Positions 45,731 through 55,093 are shown, counted from the stretch's first letter. The stretch: 64,000 nucleotides of DNA from Chryseobacterium daecheongense (GCA_027920525.1 CP115858.1:248001-312000), one strand, 5' to 3'. Numbers and translations are program-made. The notes: generated from the sequence alone by a model not told the origin.

Positions 45731-47449
45731 TTAATTCATTGCAATAAATTTGAACTTAAACAGCTGGCAGGATGTACCATAATAATCCCAAAGATGTAAG
45801 TTTGAATTACCATCCATGGTACAGTTGGGAATATCCCAGCCGCGTGTAGGATCCACCTTGGATAGTATTTTGTAATAACCATTAGAGACAGCAACTACCT
45901 GCCAGGCTTGTGCGTCATTACTATAGTTCTGCCAAAGCCTGATCGAAGTTCCCAATGTATTACTATTGCTGGCCAGATCAATACAACGATTGGTTGTGCT
46001 GGCTTTGGATACAAAACGCCAGTAGCCATTACCTGCGTCAATGGCAACCCAGCGCTGGGCAGCAGCGCCATTCCTTGTCCATGGCCTTAATACTGCACCA
46101 TTGGCGTCTTCTCCTGATTTCAGATCAACTACTTTGTTGGCATCAGTCTGAAATTCGATCTCATAAATACCATTATTAACCAGGCTACTGTTTGTGTTGC
46201 AGTTGGCAACGGGGTAGTTGGAGGATGCATATTGCTGAAACCACTGTTTAACCGGGGCAGCGCAGGCTTCCCAATCGTTATTGTAAGCTGTTCCTGCATT
46301 AGGATCGCCTTTGTGGAGGAGATTATCCGGGGCAAGAACATTCCAGCTTACATTGCCGGATTGATCCACGATGTATTTTAAATTGGCACCAAATCCGCTT
46401 CCGCCTGCCGTACCGGTATTACCAATGCCGAAGGTACCATATCCTTGTGGAGCCCAGTCGGTCTCGGTAATGGCGATCGGTGCAATGTCTGCAATCGGCT
46501 TAACGTTTACATTCCATGCGTTCTGAAAGGATTGATAGTTGCTGAGACCACCCCAGTAACCGGGATAAATATGAACAGCGTAGCCAATATTACCACCTGT
46601 GATCTGATTATTGACATAGCCTTGATAATGCGATTGCCAGCCTGTACCCGGAATCCAGCAAACATTGTTGGCTCCGTTGTTACGTATGATGTTAACCAGT
46701 GGCTGAAAGAAGTTTTTGAGTGCTGCAAAATGCTCATTTCCCGTACTACCCCAAGCACCATTTGTTCCCAGGATTTCAACAGGTTCGTTAGCTAATTCAA
46801 ACATCACATTGTCAGCATTCTTTAATCCGGGATGCTGAGACAGGAAAGTCCATACGGTCTTCAGATAGCTATGGTACGCATCATTGACTGCAATACGATT
46901 TGGGCATACACCTGGTGGGCGAAGGATGACATACATTCCCAGACTGCGGGCATGGTTGATCAGTGGGATAATTACCTGATCGGTGTAGGTAACCAGGCGA
47001 CTGTAATTGAATCTTGAGATATCGTTCTCCGGGATAGCCGGTCCGGGATCATTGGTCCAATACGGATCAATATGAAGGCGGATGTAATTGAGGTACCAGC
47101 CATCGGAAGCGCTGCTGAGCTTGTTCATAACAGCTTTGTTGTAGTTCAGAGCACCCTGTACATTGTAATTATCCCAGGTACAGTAGCCGGAATTCGCACC
47201 ATATTGACATCCATTGAACCAGGGGCTTGGGGTTATGGCAACCCCATGTAAGATAACGTTATTGTCACAAGGGTCTTTAAGGTATCTGCCTCCAACATGC
47301 AGCATTGGAGTTGCTGCCAATGCCCTGGCGCTGGCGCTGTTGCTTACATTGTTTTCAGGTTCTTCTTGTAAAGTTTTCTCCATCCGGGAGCAGCCCGAAA
47401 GAATGGTTAACAGAAAGGCCATAAATAGCCACATTGTGTTTGTTCTCAT
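45731..47449 (-). CDS. GH5-family glycanase lipoprotein with ricin-type lectin domain
   Basis: 572 residues. Lipobox LTILSGC with C20 predicts outer-membrane anchoring. The GH5-type barrel spans about residues 48-410: VILHGVAITPSPWFNGCQ, YIRLHIDPYW, VILRPPGVCP, acid/base E222 in FELANEPVE, HIYPGYWGG, nucleophile E329 in ITETDWAPQG. A ricin B-type beta-trefoil follows (about 425-570) with QxW-like repeats (AQRWVAIDAG, AQAWQVVAV, CQLFKFKFI). Endo-acting cleavage of a beta-glucan, mannan or xylan is expected; subfamily not assignable by eye. It is on the opposite strand to the enzyme runs, is a single-gene unit between the ara operon and araR, and lacks a recognisable AraR site. It may be a later insertion (inference). 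Confidence 0.83.
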   Translation of the reverse strand: MRTNTMWLFMAFLLTILSGCSRMEKTLQEEPENNVSNSASARALAATPMLHVGGRYLKDPCDNNVILHGVAITPSPWFNGCQYGANSGYCTWDNYNVQGALNYNKAVMNKLSSASDGWYLNYIRLHIDPYWTNDPGPAIPENDISRFNYSRLVTYTDQVIIPLINHARSLGMYVILRPPGVCPNRIAVNDAYHSYLKTVWTFLSQHPGLKNADNVMFELANEPVEILGTNGAWGSTGNEHFAALKNFFQPLVNIIRNNGANNVCWIPGTGWQSHYQGYVNNQITGGNIGYAVHIYPGYWGGLSNYQSFQNAWNVNVKPIADIAPIAITETDWAPQGYGTFGIGNTGTAGGSGFGANLKYIVDQSGNVSWNVLAPDNLLHKGDPNAGTAYNNDWEACAAPVKQWFQQYASSNYPVANCNTNSSLVNNGIYEIEFQTDANKVVDLKSGEDANGAVLRPWTRNGAAAQRWVAIDAGNGYWRFVSKASTTNRCIDLASNSNTLGTSIRLWQNYSNDAQAWQVVAVSNGYYKILSKVDPTRGWDIPNCTMDGNSNLHLWDYYGTSCQLFKFKFIAMN

Positions 47450-48095
47450 AATTTATATATTAAAGGGTTATTAATTTTGTTTTTGGTGATCGATTTTTTC
47501 CTCTTTACCCTTAGAAGGATCAGGCAGATACTCGATTTTTTTAAATCTTAATGGGATAGTTGACTGGACAGGGCGTATTGACTAAAAACTGCTTATCTCA
47601 AAGTGTTATAATCTGTTGCGGTTTTTCGGCATTAATCACGGGGAGGAAATGACAGGACTATCTCTGTCAGGTTTCAGATATGAAAACCCTTATTCTCTTT
47701 TTCTCCATTTTTCACGCATGAAGCATGATATGATGAAAATTCAAATAAATGATATTTGTTGTTGTTAGTTTTGTATAAAAATACATATTTATTTAAATAT
47801 ATGGTAATATTTTAGTTAAAATTAACATAAAAAAATCATATCATAAATATAATAATTGGCAAATAGTTATAATTGTTTTATTTGAAAGGGAAAATAGAAA
47901 AGCTTATCATAAATTTTCTTTATGATACTTCTATAAAAAGGCGCAAATGTTTATTTGCCAGCTGAAATTTCCAGGTTAGCTCAAAAAAAAATCCCGTAAA
48001 AAACGAGATTTCATTTATCTTAAGGTCATAGAAGATTTGTGGAAAGGTGCAGGGTATAGATATTAAATAGATGATTTGCATAATATCAAAAACAA
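47450..48095. other. AT-rich intergenic region between GH5 and araR
   Basis: No gene seen over about 650 nt. It holds the upstream region of the minus-strand GH5 gene (without a clear TAnnTTTG box), long A/T stretches around 47750-47900, a small dyad GCAAAT (47943-47948)/ATTTGC (47953-47958), and the araR terminator at 47983-48011. Confidence 0.6.
47983..48011 (-). terminator. Probable intrinsic terminator of araR
   Basis: AAATCCCGT (47989-47997) pairs with ACGAGATTT (48003-48011) with one mismatch. The A run at 47983-47991 becomes a U run in leftward transcription, as expected for a terminator 85 nt after the araR stop. Confidence 0.65.
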
Positions 48096-48782
48096 TTACA
48101 TTTTAAACATAAACCCGCGCGATATTTTCTTGGTGTATTTTTTTTCGTCAAAGCGGTAAAGAAAAGAACCTTTTCTGGATGAGGTCATATCCTTTTTATT
48201 GGTATTGACAAGGATATCCATGCTATTGATCTTGCTTGTGAAATTACGCTTATCGAATTTTTCGTCAAAAATGGCTTCATAAAGATTCTGAAGATCCTTC
48301 ATGGTGAATTTTTCAGGAAGAAGCTCAAAGCCAATAGGTCCGGTGGAGGCTCTTCTCCGCAGCCTGGCTACAGCATCCTTTACCATATCGTTATGATCGA
48401 AAATAAGATCCGGTGCTTTCTGAAGCTCAACCCATTCTGCACTGTACTGTTCATTGATCTGAATATCTTTTTCAATATTGATCAATGCATAGTAGGAGAT
48501 TGACATGATTCTGGCTGTAGGCTCACGTTTAATTTCCGTATAACATTTCAGCTGTTCAAGATAAATATTTTCAAGACCGGTTAATGTATACAGAACCCTG
48601 TTGGCCGCTTCATCGGATGTCTCTTCACTGCCAATGAATCCACCCATGAGGGACCATTCGCCCATCTGGGGTTCAAAATTTCTTTTTACCAATAGGATTT
48701 TAAGATTTTCGCCATCAAAACCGAAAATAATGCAGTCAACAGCAACCAGGTGTTTGGGATATTGGGAGTAATCCTCAGTCAT
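48096..48782 (-). CDS. araR: Nudix-domain winged-helix regulator, AraR-type L-arabinose repressor
   Basis: 228 residues. N-terminal Nudix fold (about 10-145) with a Nudix box from G48 to L70, but the catalytic REUxEE is replaced by RVLYTL (R62-L67), so pyrophosphatase activity should be lost. The C-terminal part (about 150-228; FTMKDLQNLYEAIFDEKFDKRNFTSKIN, then YRFDEKKY) is a winged-helix-type DNA-binding region as in NrtR/AraR proteins. The architecture matches the Nudix-type AraR of Bacteroides, a repressor relieved by L-arabinose. It sits next to araBDA. Its upstream region has AAATGT-N7-ACACTT (48833-48851) and a TAccTTTG box, so it is probably autoregulated. Cytoplasmic. Confidence 0.88.
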   Translation of the reverse strand: MTEDYSQYPKHLVAVDCIIFGFDGENLKILLVKRNFEPQMGEWSLMGGFIGSEETSDEAANRVLYTLTGLENIYLEQLKCYTEIKREPTARIMSISYYALINIEKDIQINEQYSAEWVELQKAPDLIFDHNDMVKDAVARLRRRASTGPIGFELLPEKFTMKDLQNLYEAIFDEKFDKRNFTSKINSMDILVNTNKKDMTSSRKGSFLYRFDEKKYTKKISRGFMFKM

Positions 48783-48798
48783 CTTTTATATTTTGATG

Positions 48799-48806
48799 CA
48801 AAGGTA
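48799..48806 (-). promoter_or_regulatory. -7 promoter box of araR (TACCTTTG)
   Basis: Reading on the minus strand, TACCTTTG matches TAnnTTTG and lies 17 nt before the araR ATG. The putative operator is about 26 nt further upstream. Confidence 0.55.
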
Positions 48807-48832
48807 AAACTTTTATACTTACGATCTTATAC

Positions 48833-48851
48833 AAATGTAATTCTTACACTT
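48833..48851. promoter_or_regulatory. Putative AraR operator, araR upstream region
   Basis: AAATGT-AATTCTT-ACACTT on the plus strand, AAGTGT-AAGAATT-ACATTT on the minus strand. It matches AARTGT-N7-ACAYTT exactly and lies 50 nt upstream of the araR start, suggesting autoregulation. Confidence 0.68.
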
Positions 48852-48977
48852 TTAAATCTGAATCATTATTTTTATTAAAACGATTCTACAAAGGTATTTT
48901 GGGAGCTAAAACTGGGATTAAAAATGAAAAATAGCAATGAAATCCAGTTAAATGTATATGAATTTAATGTTAAAATT

Positions 48978-48999
48978 GTGTTAAAATTAGAATTAACAC
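48978..48999. promoter_or_regulatory. Inverted repeat GTGTTAA-N8-TTAACAC
   Basis: Perfect 7-bp arms (48978-48984 and 48993-48999) with an 8-nt spacer. The half-site spacing differs from the AraR-type palindrome, so it may bind another regulator of the divergent region. Confidence 0.45.
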
Positions 49000-49273
49000 T
49001 TATTATTATTAATTAAAATAGCTTAACGTTAAAAATACGATAAGGTATTCACTATATCATTGAAATTTTTATTAAAACGTATTCTTAATTCATTTTCATA
49101 GGGAATCCTGTGATTGCAAAGTTTTCTTTTTCTGTGAATTGATTATCTTATTTTTTATGATAAGGTAGTGGCTTTTCTTTTATTTTCCGGGCTTTGTGAA
49201 AGGTTTTAAATAAAAAAATAACTAAAACAGACTCAAAAAAAGTTTCGTATATAGATTGTTTCCATTATTTTAG

Positions 49274-49292
49274 AAATGTTGAATTAACATTT
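49274..49292. promoter_or_regulatory. Putative AraR operator adjacent to the GH127/146 start codon
   Basis: AAATGT-TGAATTA-ACATTT, a match to AARTGT-N7-ACAYTT that can also be read as seven-base arms AAATGTT/AACATTT. It ends 4 nt before ATG 49297, inside the transcribed leader, so binding would act as a roadblock or cover an unseen promoter. Confidence 0.62.
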
Positions 49293-49296
49293 ATTC

Positions 49297-51684
49297 ATGA
49301 GACCAAAATTTTCAGTTATTTTATTGTGTTTCACTTCATTTACCTCAGCGCAGGTAAAGGAGAAAATTCATTATTTCCCTTTGGAAACTGTAAGGTTATC
49401 AGAGAGTGTTTTCAATAAAGCCATGACAGCAGACCGGAAATACCTTATGGAGATGGAGCCGGACAGATTGCTGGCTCCCTATCTTAAGGAAGCCGGGCTG
49501 AAGCCAAAAGCTGATAATTATCCCAATTGGGAAAAGACCGGATTAGATGGTCATATAGGAGGACACTACATTTCTGCACTATCATTAATGTATGCTTCCA
49601 CAGGTGATTCCGGAATCAAGCAGAGGATTGATTATATGATCAGTGAGCTGGAACGATGCCAGAAAGCCTCTCCGGACGGATACATTTCTGGGGTTCCCAA
49701 CGGGAAAAAGATCTGGAAAGAAATAAAGCAGGGGAATATACACGCCTCAGGTTTTGGATTGAATGATCGCTGGGTTCCTTTGTATAATATTCATAAGTTA
49801 TATGCAGGATTACGCGATGCCTATTGGCACGCAAAAAGTGACAAAGCAAAGACAATGTTGATCCGACTTACGGATTGGATGCTGAATGAAGTGTCAGGCC
49901 TTTCTGATGAACAGATACAGGATATGCTGCGCAGTGAGCATGGAGGACTTAACGAAGTTTTTGCGGATGTTTACGATATTACCCATGACAAAAAATATCT
50001 GCAACTGGCTCATCGCTTTTCCCATCAGGCTATTCTTAATCCTCTTCTGGCGGGAGAAGATAAGCTTACAGGTCTTCATGCCAATACACAAATTCCAAAA
50101 GTAATCGGCTACAAACGCATTGCTGATCTTGAAAATAATACTTCCTGGAGTAATGCCGCTGATTTTTTCTGGCATAATATTACCGAGAAAAGATCGTCTG
50201 TTATTGGCGGAAATAGTGTCAGTGAGCATTTTAACCCTGTCAATGATTTCAGCAGCATGATAAAAAGTATAGAAGGTCCGGAAACCTGCAATACCTATAA
50301 TATGCTCAAGCTGACGAAAGAGCTTTATGCAACGCTGCCTGAATCTTATTATATCGATTATTACGAAAAAGCATTATACAATCATATCCTTTCCACGGAA
50401 AATTATAACCAGGGAGGCTTCGTGTACTTTACCCCGATGCGTCCCGGACACTATCGTGTTTATTCACAGCCTCAGACCAGCTTCTGGTGCTGTGTAGGAT
50501 CAGGGATAGAAAATCATGCCAAATACGGGGAAATGATTTATGCCCGGTCGGATAAGGATTTATATGTGAACCTGTTTATTCCTTCCACATTGACCTGGAA
50601 ACAGCAAAAAGTGATAGTTCGTCAGGTGAACAACTTCCCGGAAGTTCCTGAAACAACACTGATCTTTGATGCCGCAGGAAAATCAGAATTTGGTTTAAAA
50701 CTAAGATGTCCGGAATGGACCACAGCCTCGGAAGTAAGAATTCTGATCAACGGAAAACAGGAGAAAGTACAACGAGGTTCCGATGGCTATTTTACACTGA
50801 CTAAAAGATGGAAAAAAGGAGATGTTGTGAAAATGGCCCTGCCGATGCATCTTTCTGCAGAACAACTTCCTGACCATTCCAATTATTATGCATTTAAATA
50901 CGGTCCTGTAGTGCTTGCCGCAACATACGGTGCCGAAAACCAACAGGGACTTCTTGCGGACGATAGCAGAGGCGGCCATATTGCTCATGGTCCGCAGATT
51001 CCTTTAAACGAAATTCCAGTTATCCTTGGAAATTCTTCCGAGGTGGTTAGCCATGTTTCACCTTTGAACAGTAAACCGCTCAACTTTGCCGTTACAGGGC
51101 TTTATCCGTCGGAAAAATTCGGGAAAGGTTTAGAGCTTGTACCGTTTTACAGTATCCAGGCAGAAAGATATATTCTGTACTGGCCGCAGGCCGACAAAAA
51201 CGGGATAGAAAATATGCTGAAACAGAAGGCGAAAGAGGAATCGGAAACCAAAGAACTGGATGTCATCACAACTGATAGAATCCAATTAGGAGAACAGCAG
51301 CCGGAATCAGATCATTTTATAGAAAGCAAAGACTCAGGTACAGGCTATATGGAAGACCGGCACTTCCGAGATGCCAAAGGCTGGTTTAGCTATCAGATGA
51401 AAAATAACGAAAAAAATGCTTCATTCCTTTACCTGCTTTATTTTGATGCCAATGCCAATCGAGTACTGAATATTGAAATCAACGGTAAAAACATCATTAC
51501 TCAGAATTTGAACGGAAAGTCCGGAGCCTTATCTCAATATCTGGTTGTTCCGATACCGGATTCAGAAAAGAATAAAGAACATCTAACGGTAAAATTCCTG
51601 GCAGATGAAAAATTGATGACCGCTAAAATCATCGAAGTCCGTTTGCTGAAAGGAAAATACGAAAAGCAATACAAGCTGAACTAA
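49297..51684 (+). CDS. GH127/GH146 beta-L-arabinofuranosidase
   Basis: 795 residues, signal peptide about 1-18 (TSFTSA|Q). The family signatures are clear: RLSESVFNKAMTADRKYL, GLDGHIGGHYISALSLMYA, GGLNEVFADVYDIT, and the zinc/cysteine site of this family: E329 and C331 in GPETCNTYNMLKL, with C398 and C399 in SFWCCVGSGIENHAKYGE, one of which is the catalytic nucleophile in HypBA1-like enzymes. C-terminal beta domains (from about 520) end in a long extension (to LLKGKYEKQYKLN), as in GH146-type proteins. It removes beta-linked L-arabinofuranose from arabinan, rhamnogalacturonan II or extensin-type side chains. First gene of a six-gene run, preceded by a putative AraR operator. Confidence 0.92.
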   Translation: MRPKFSVILLCFTSFTSAQVKEKIHYFPLETVRLSESVFNKAMTADRKYLMEMEPDRLLAPYLKEAGLKPKADNYPNWEKTGLDGHIGGHYISALSLMYASTGDSGIKQRIDYMISELERCQKASPDGYISGVPNGKKIWKEIKQGNIHASGFGLNDRWVPLYNIHKLYAGLRDAYWHAKSDKAKTMLIRLTDWMLNEVSGLSDEQIQDMLRSEHGGLNEVFADVYDITHDKKYLQLAHRFSHQAILNPLLAGEDKLTGLHANTQIPKVIGYKRIADLENNTSWSNAADFFWHNITEKRSSVIGGNSVSEHFNPVNDFSSMIKSIEGPETCNTYNMLKLTKELYATLPESYYIDYYEKALYNHILSTENYNQGGFVYFTPMRPGHYRVYSQPQTSFWCCVGSGIENHAKYGEMIYARSDKDLYVNLFIPSTLTWKQQKVIVRQVNNFPEVPETTLIFDAAGKSEFGLKLRCPEWTTASEVRILINGKQEKVQRGSDGYFTLTKRWKKGDVVKMALPMHLSAEQLPDHSNYYAFKYGPVVLAATYGAENQQGLLADDSRGGHIAHGPQIPLNEIPVILGNSSEVVSHVSPLNSKPLNFAVTGLYPSEKFGKGLELVPFYSIQAERYILYWPQADKNGIENMLKQKAKEESETKELDVITTDRIQLGEQQPESDHFIESKDSGTGYMEDRHFRDAKGWFSYQMKNNEKNASFLYLLYFDANANRVLNIEINGKNIITQNLNGKSGALSQYLVVPIPDSEKNKEHLTVKFLADEKLMTAKIIEVRLLKGKYEKQYKLN

Positions 51685-51705
51685 AAATAAAAACAGATTT
51701 TTCCC

Positions 51706-53610
51706 ATGAAAAACAGAACCCTATACTTATTATTTTTTCTGGCAGCCATTTGCAGTTTTCATGCAAAAGTAAGGCTCCCTGCTTTGGTTTCGGACGGGAT
51801 GATCCTTCAGAGGAACCAGGATCTGAAAATCTGGGGATATGCAGATGCGGGAGAAAAAATTACGGTTAAGTTTATCAGTAAAACCTATCATGCCACGGCT
51901 GATCAGAATGGCAACTGGACCCTTATGTTTCCAAAGCTTAATGCCGGTGGTCCATATAGCATGACGATTAATGAGATCACCCTTAAGGATATCCTTATTG
52001 GAGATGTATGGGTGGCTTCAGGGCAATCCAATATGGAACTTCCGATGCGCAGGCTGACACCTCTGTATGAAAATGAAATTAAAAATGCCAATAATCCGAA
52101 TATAAGATTCTTTACTGTCCCGCAGAAATATAATTTTAAAGCGCCTCAAAATGATCTTGACGGCGGGAAGTGGGAAAGTACCAACCCTCAGACTATTCTT
52201 GATTTTTCAGGAGTTGCCTATTTCTTTGCCAAAGAACTGAATGAAAAAAACAAAGTTCCGGTAGGAATCATTCACACCAGTCTCGGAGGCTCTCCGGTTC
52301 AGGCCTGGATGGATGAAAACTCACTGAGAAAATATCCGGAATATCTTACTGAAGCAGAAAGATGGAAAAATGATGACCTGATAAAAACCACAGAATCTCA
52401 GGAACGATCCCTAAGCAAAGCATGGTATGCAGAGCTTGATCAGAGTGATATAGGGTTGAACCAGCACTGGGAGAAAGACAATGGGGATGATTCCGGATGG
52501 AAAACCATGGTGGTACCGGGATCGTGGGAGGATCAGGAAGGCTCGTTTGACGGTTCGGTATGGTTCCGCAAAGAAATTATTCTTCCAAAAGGAGTGGATC
52601 AGAAAACAGCATTTTTGAATCTGGGAAGGATAAAAGATGCTGATGTTACTTACATCAATGGAATTAAAGTAGGAAATGTCACCTATGAATATCCGCCACG
52701 CTGGTATGACATTCCCAAAGGCGTTTTAAAAGAAGGCAAGAATATCATTACCCTAAGAGTAATCAATGGAAGCGGTAAGGGACAGTTTATTGCCGATAAA
52801 CCGTATTACCTCGAAATTGACGGACAAAAAACAGATCTTAAAGGCGAGTGGAAATATAAAATAGGAGCAAAAATGGAAAAAATGGCTCCCGGACAAACTT
52901 TTATCCGGTGGAAACCGTTAGGACTTTATAATGCCATGATTAACCCGCTGATCAATTATAAAATCAAAGGATTTATCTGGTATCAGGGTGAAAGCAATAC
53001 AGGAAAACCTAATGAATATGGAGATTTGCTATCAACAATGATTTCACTTTGGCGTTCAAAATGGAACAAGAATGATTTGCCGTTCCTGATTGTACAGCTG
53101 GCTAATTTCATGGAGAAAAAAGATGAACCTCTGGATAGTGGCTGGGCTGAGCTGAGAGAGCAGCAGAGACAGGTTTCCCTCAATGTTCCTTACGCAGGGC
53201 TTGCAGTAGCTATTGATTTAGGAGAATGGAACGATATTCATCCGCTGAATAAAAAAACAGTAGGTGACAGATTGGCTTTACAAGCCCTGAAAATTGCAGA
53301 AGGTAAAAAGATTATTGCAGACGGACCCGTTTATCAGTCCATGAAAACAGAAGGGAATACCATTATTTTATCCTTTAAACCCGGAACAGATGATCTGGTA
53401 CAGGGAGAACTGAAAGGTTTTGCCATACAGCAGAAAGATGGCAGCTACCAATGGGCCAAAGCAGAAGCTAAAGGTAGTAAAGTCATTGTCTGGAATGACC
53501 AGGTCACCAGCCCTATCAATGTACGTTACGACTGGGCAGACAACCCGGATGGAAATCTTAAAAACAAAAATGGGCTGCCTGCTTCACCTTTTACAACAGA
53601 AAAAAATTAA
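51706..53610 (+). CDS. Sialate O-acetylesterase-type carbohydrate acetylesterase
   Basis: 634 residues, signal peptide about 1-20 (CSFHA|K). The N-terminal LPALVSDGMILQRNQDLKIWGYA and the SGNH blocks WVASGQSNMELPM (S108) and KGFIWYQGESNTGKP mark the SASA/DUF303 family. A GH2-like sugar-binding jelly roll is inserted at about 245-375 (SGWKTMVVPGSWEDQEGSFDGSVWFRKEI...YPPRWYDIPKGVLKEGKN), as is usual for this family. Near the C-terminus, GEWNDIHPLNKKTVGDRLA holds the Asp-x-x-His block. In a hemicellulose locus it most likely removes O-acetyl groups from xylan or its side chains rather than sialate. 22 nt after GH127/146. Confidence 0.9.
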   Translation: MKNRTLYLLFFLAAICSFHAKVRLPALVSDGMILQRNQDLKIWGYADAGEKITVKFISKTYHATADQNGNWTLMFPKLNAGGPYSMTINEITLKDILIGDVWVASGQSNMELPMRRLTPLYENEIKNANNPNIRFFTVPQKYNFKAPQNDLDGGKWESTNPQTILDFSGVAYFFAKELNEKNKVPVGIIHTSLGGSPVQAWMDENSLRKYPEYLTEAERWKNDDLIKTTESQERSLSKAWYAELDQSDIGLNQHWEKDNGDDSGWKTMVVPGSWEDQEGSFDGSVWFRKEIILPKGVDQKTAFLNLGRIKDADVTYINGIKVGNVTYEYPPRWYDIPKGVLKEGKNIITLRVINGSGKGQFIADKPYYLEIDGQKTDLKGEWKYKIGAKMEKMAPGQTFIRWKPLGLYNAMINPLINYKIKGFIWYQGESNTGKPNEYGDLLSTMISLWRSKWNKNDLPFLIVQLANFMEKKDEPLDSGWAELREQQRQVSLNVPYAGLAVAIDLGEWNDIHPLNKKTVGDRLALQALKIAEGKKIIADGPVYQSMKTEGNTIILSFKPGTDDLVQGELKGFAIQQKDGSYQWAKAEAKGSKVIVWNDQVTSPINVRYDWADNPDGNLKNKNGLPASPFTTEKN

Positions 53611-53638
53611 TTTAACATAGAAAACCTTATTACAATCA

Positions 53639-55084
53639 ATGGATAATCAACCGCAAAAAATATCGGTAATAGAAAAAGTAGGGTATAGCCTGGGAGATCT
53701 GGCAGCCAATCTTGTTTTTCAGACCCTGGTAACCTACTTAACCTATTTTTATACGGATATTTACGGACTCAAGGCAGAAGATGCCTCTGTCATCACCCTT
53801 ACCGTAGGTTTAATTGCCGGGTTTGGCTTTAACCCGCTTATCGGAGCACTGGCGGATCGTACAAGCTCACGATGGGGAAAATTTCGTCCATGGATTTTAT
53901 TTACCGCCGTACCGCTTGGTATTGCAGCACTATTAGCTTTCAGCACGCCTCACTTTTCCTATCAGGGTAAAATGATCTATGCAGCGGTTACCTATTCATT
54001 ATTGTTGCTATTATACGCATCCAATAACTTGCCGTATGCTGCGTTGAGCGGTGTTATTACGGGAGATATGGGAGAAAGGAACAGTATTTCTTCATACCGT
54101 TTTGTAGCCGTGATGTTTGCACAGTTCTTTGTACAGGTATTTATGCTTCCCATCATTTTATATGTAGGACACGGAGATAAAGCTCAGGGAATTGAAACTG
54201 TTATGACATGGCTGGCGGTGATCGGATCCATAATGCTTCTGATTACTTTTTTTACGACCAAAGAAAGAATCATTCCCAAGCCGGAGCAGAAATCAAGTCT
54301 GAAAGAAGATTTAAAAGATTTATTCCAGAACAGACCGTGGATTATTATGCTTACCGTGACCGCATTTATATTTATCACATTGGCTATGAAAGGAGGATCT
54401 TATGTATATTATTTTAACAACTATGTGGATGAAAATGCCCTGAAGAGCTTTATCTCACCGATTACCGCATTTTTTAATTCTGCAGGGATGAATTTCTTCG
54501 GAGAAGATCCAAAGTCTGCGGGATTCGGATTATTTAATGCAGGAGGAATTGTCATGATGATCGTCGGGATTACTTTCTCTAAAAGGCTGGCAGACAGATT
54601 TGGAAAGCGTGATACTTTTATTGCTTCATTATTTATCTCTACATTGTTCATCCTGATGTTTATATTTTACCCTCCGAAAGCAGTAAAAGTGATGTTTTTG
54701 TCACAGATCTTACACGGATTCTTTTACGGAATCAGTACGCCGCTTTTGTGGGCCATGATTGCTGATGTTGCCGATTATTCGGAATGGAAAAACAACCGCA
54801 GGGCAACGGCTATTATCTTTTCCGCAATGATGGTTGGCTTAAAAGTAGGTCTCAGCATCGGAAGCTCACTGGTCGCTTTGATCATTGGGAAATACGGATA
54901 CATTTCAGTACACGGGAGCGAACAGGCTATTCAGCCTGAAACAGTGGCTGCAGGAGCGAAAATGCTTGTGAGCATATTTCCATCCATACCGTTTTTCATT
55001 GCCTGCGGACTGCTTTTATTCTACAAAATCAACAAAAAAATGGAAGTTCAGATTGAAAAAGATCTGGCTGAAAGAAGAAAATAA
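53639..55084 (+). CDS. GPH-family sodium/proton:pentoside-hexuronide symporter
   Basis: 481 residues, about 12 membrane helices. Glycoside-pentoside-hexuronide family signatures: KVGYSLGDLAANLVFQTLVTYLTYFYTD at the N-terminus, GALADRTSSRWGKFRPWIL in the TM2-3 loop, SNNLPYAALSGVITGDMGERNSISSYRFVAVM and GISTPLLWAMIADVADYSEWKNNRRATA. Members such as XynB/XylP-type import xylosides and oligosaccharides through the inner membrane. Positioned between the esterase and the GH10/GH43/GH67 genes; the GH43 gene 56225 encodes a protein without signal peptide, which would hydrolyse imported oligosaccharides in the cytoplasm. Confidence 0.93.
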   Translation: MDNQPQKISVIEKVGYSLGDLAANLVFQTLVTYLTYFYTDIYGLKAEDASVITLTVGLIAGFGFNPLIGALADRTSSRWGKFRPWILFTAVPLGIAALLAFSTPHFSYQGKMIYAAVTYSLLLLLYASNNLPYAALSGVITGDMGERNSISSYRFVAVMFAQFFVQVFMLPIILYVGHGDKAQGIETVMTWLAVIGSIMLLITFFTTKERIIPKPEQKSSLKEDLKDLFQNRPWIIMLTVTAFIFITLAMKGGSYVYYFNNYVDENALKSFISPITAFFNSAGMNFFGEDPKSAGFGLFNAGGIVMMIVGITFSKRLADRFGKRDTFIASLFISTLFILMFIFYPPKAVKVMFLSQILHGFFYGISTPLLWAMIADVADYSEWKNNRRATAIIFSAMMVGLKVGLSIGSSLVALIIGKYGYISVHGSEQAIQPETVAAGAKMLVSIFPSIPFFIACGLLLFYKINKKMEVQIEKDLAERRK

Positions 55085-55093
55085 ACGATTACT

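Larger units (their letters stand above)
48783..49296. other. Divergent control region between araR and the GH127/146 operon
   Basis: 514 nt without a gene. It carries the araR -7 box, two AARTGT-N7-ACAYTT sites (48833-48851 and 49274-49292) and a separate inverted repeat (48978-48999). No clear TAnnTTTG box was found for the rightward operon; TATATAGATTG near 49249-49259 is only a weak candidate. Confidence 0.6.

Noticed and set aside
47941..47960. Dyad GCAAAT/ATTTGC as an operator of araR or GH5
   Set aside because: Short arms in an AT-rich region downstream of araR; position does not fit control of either gene.
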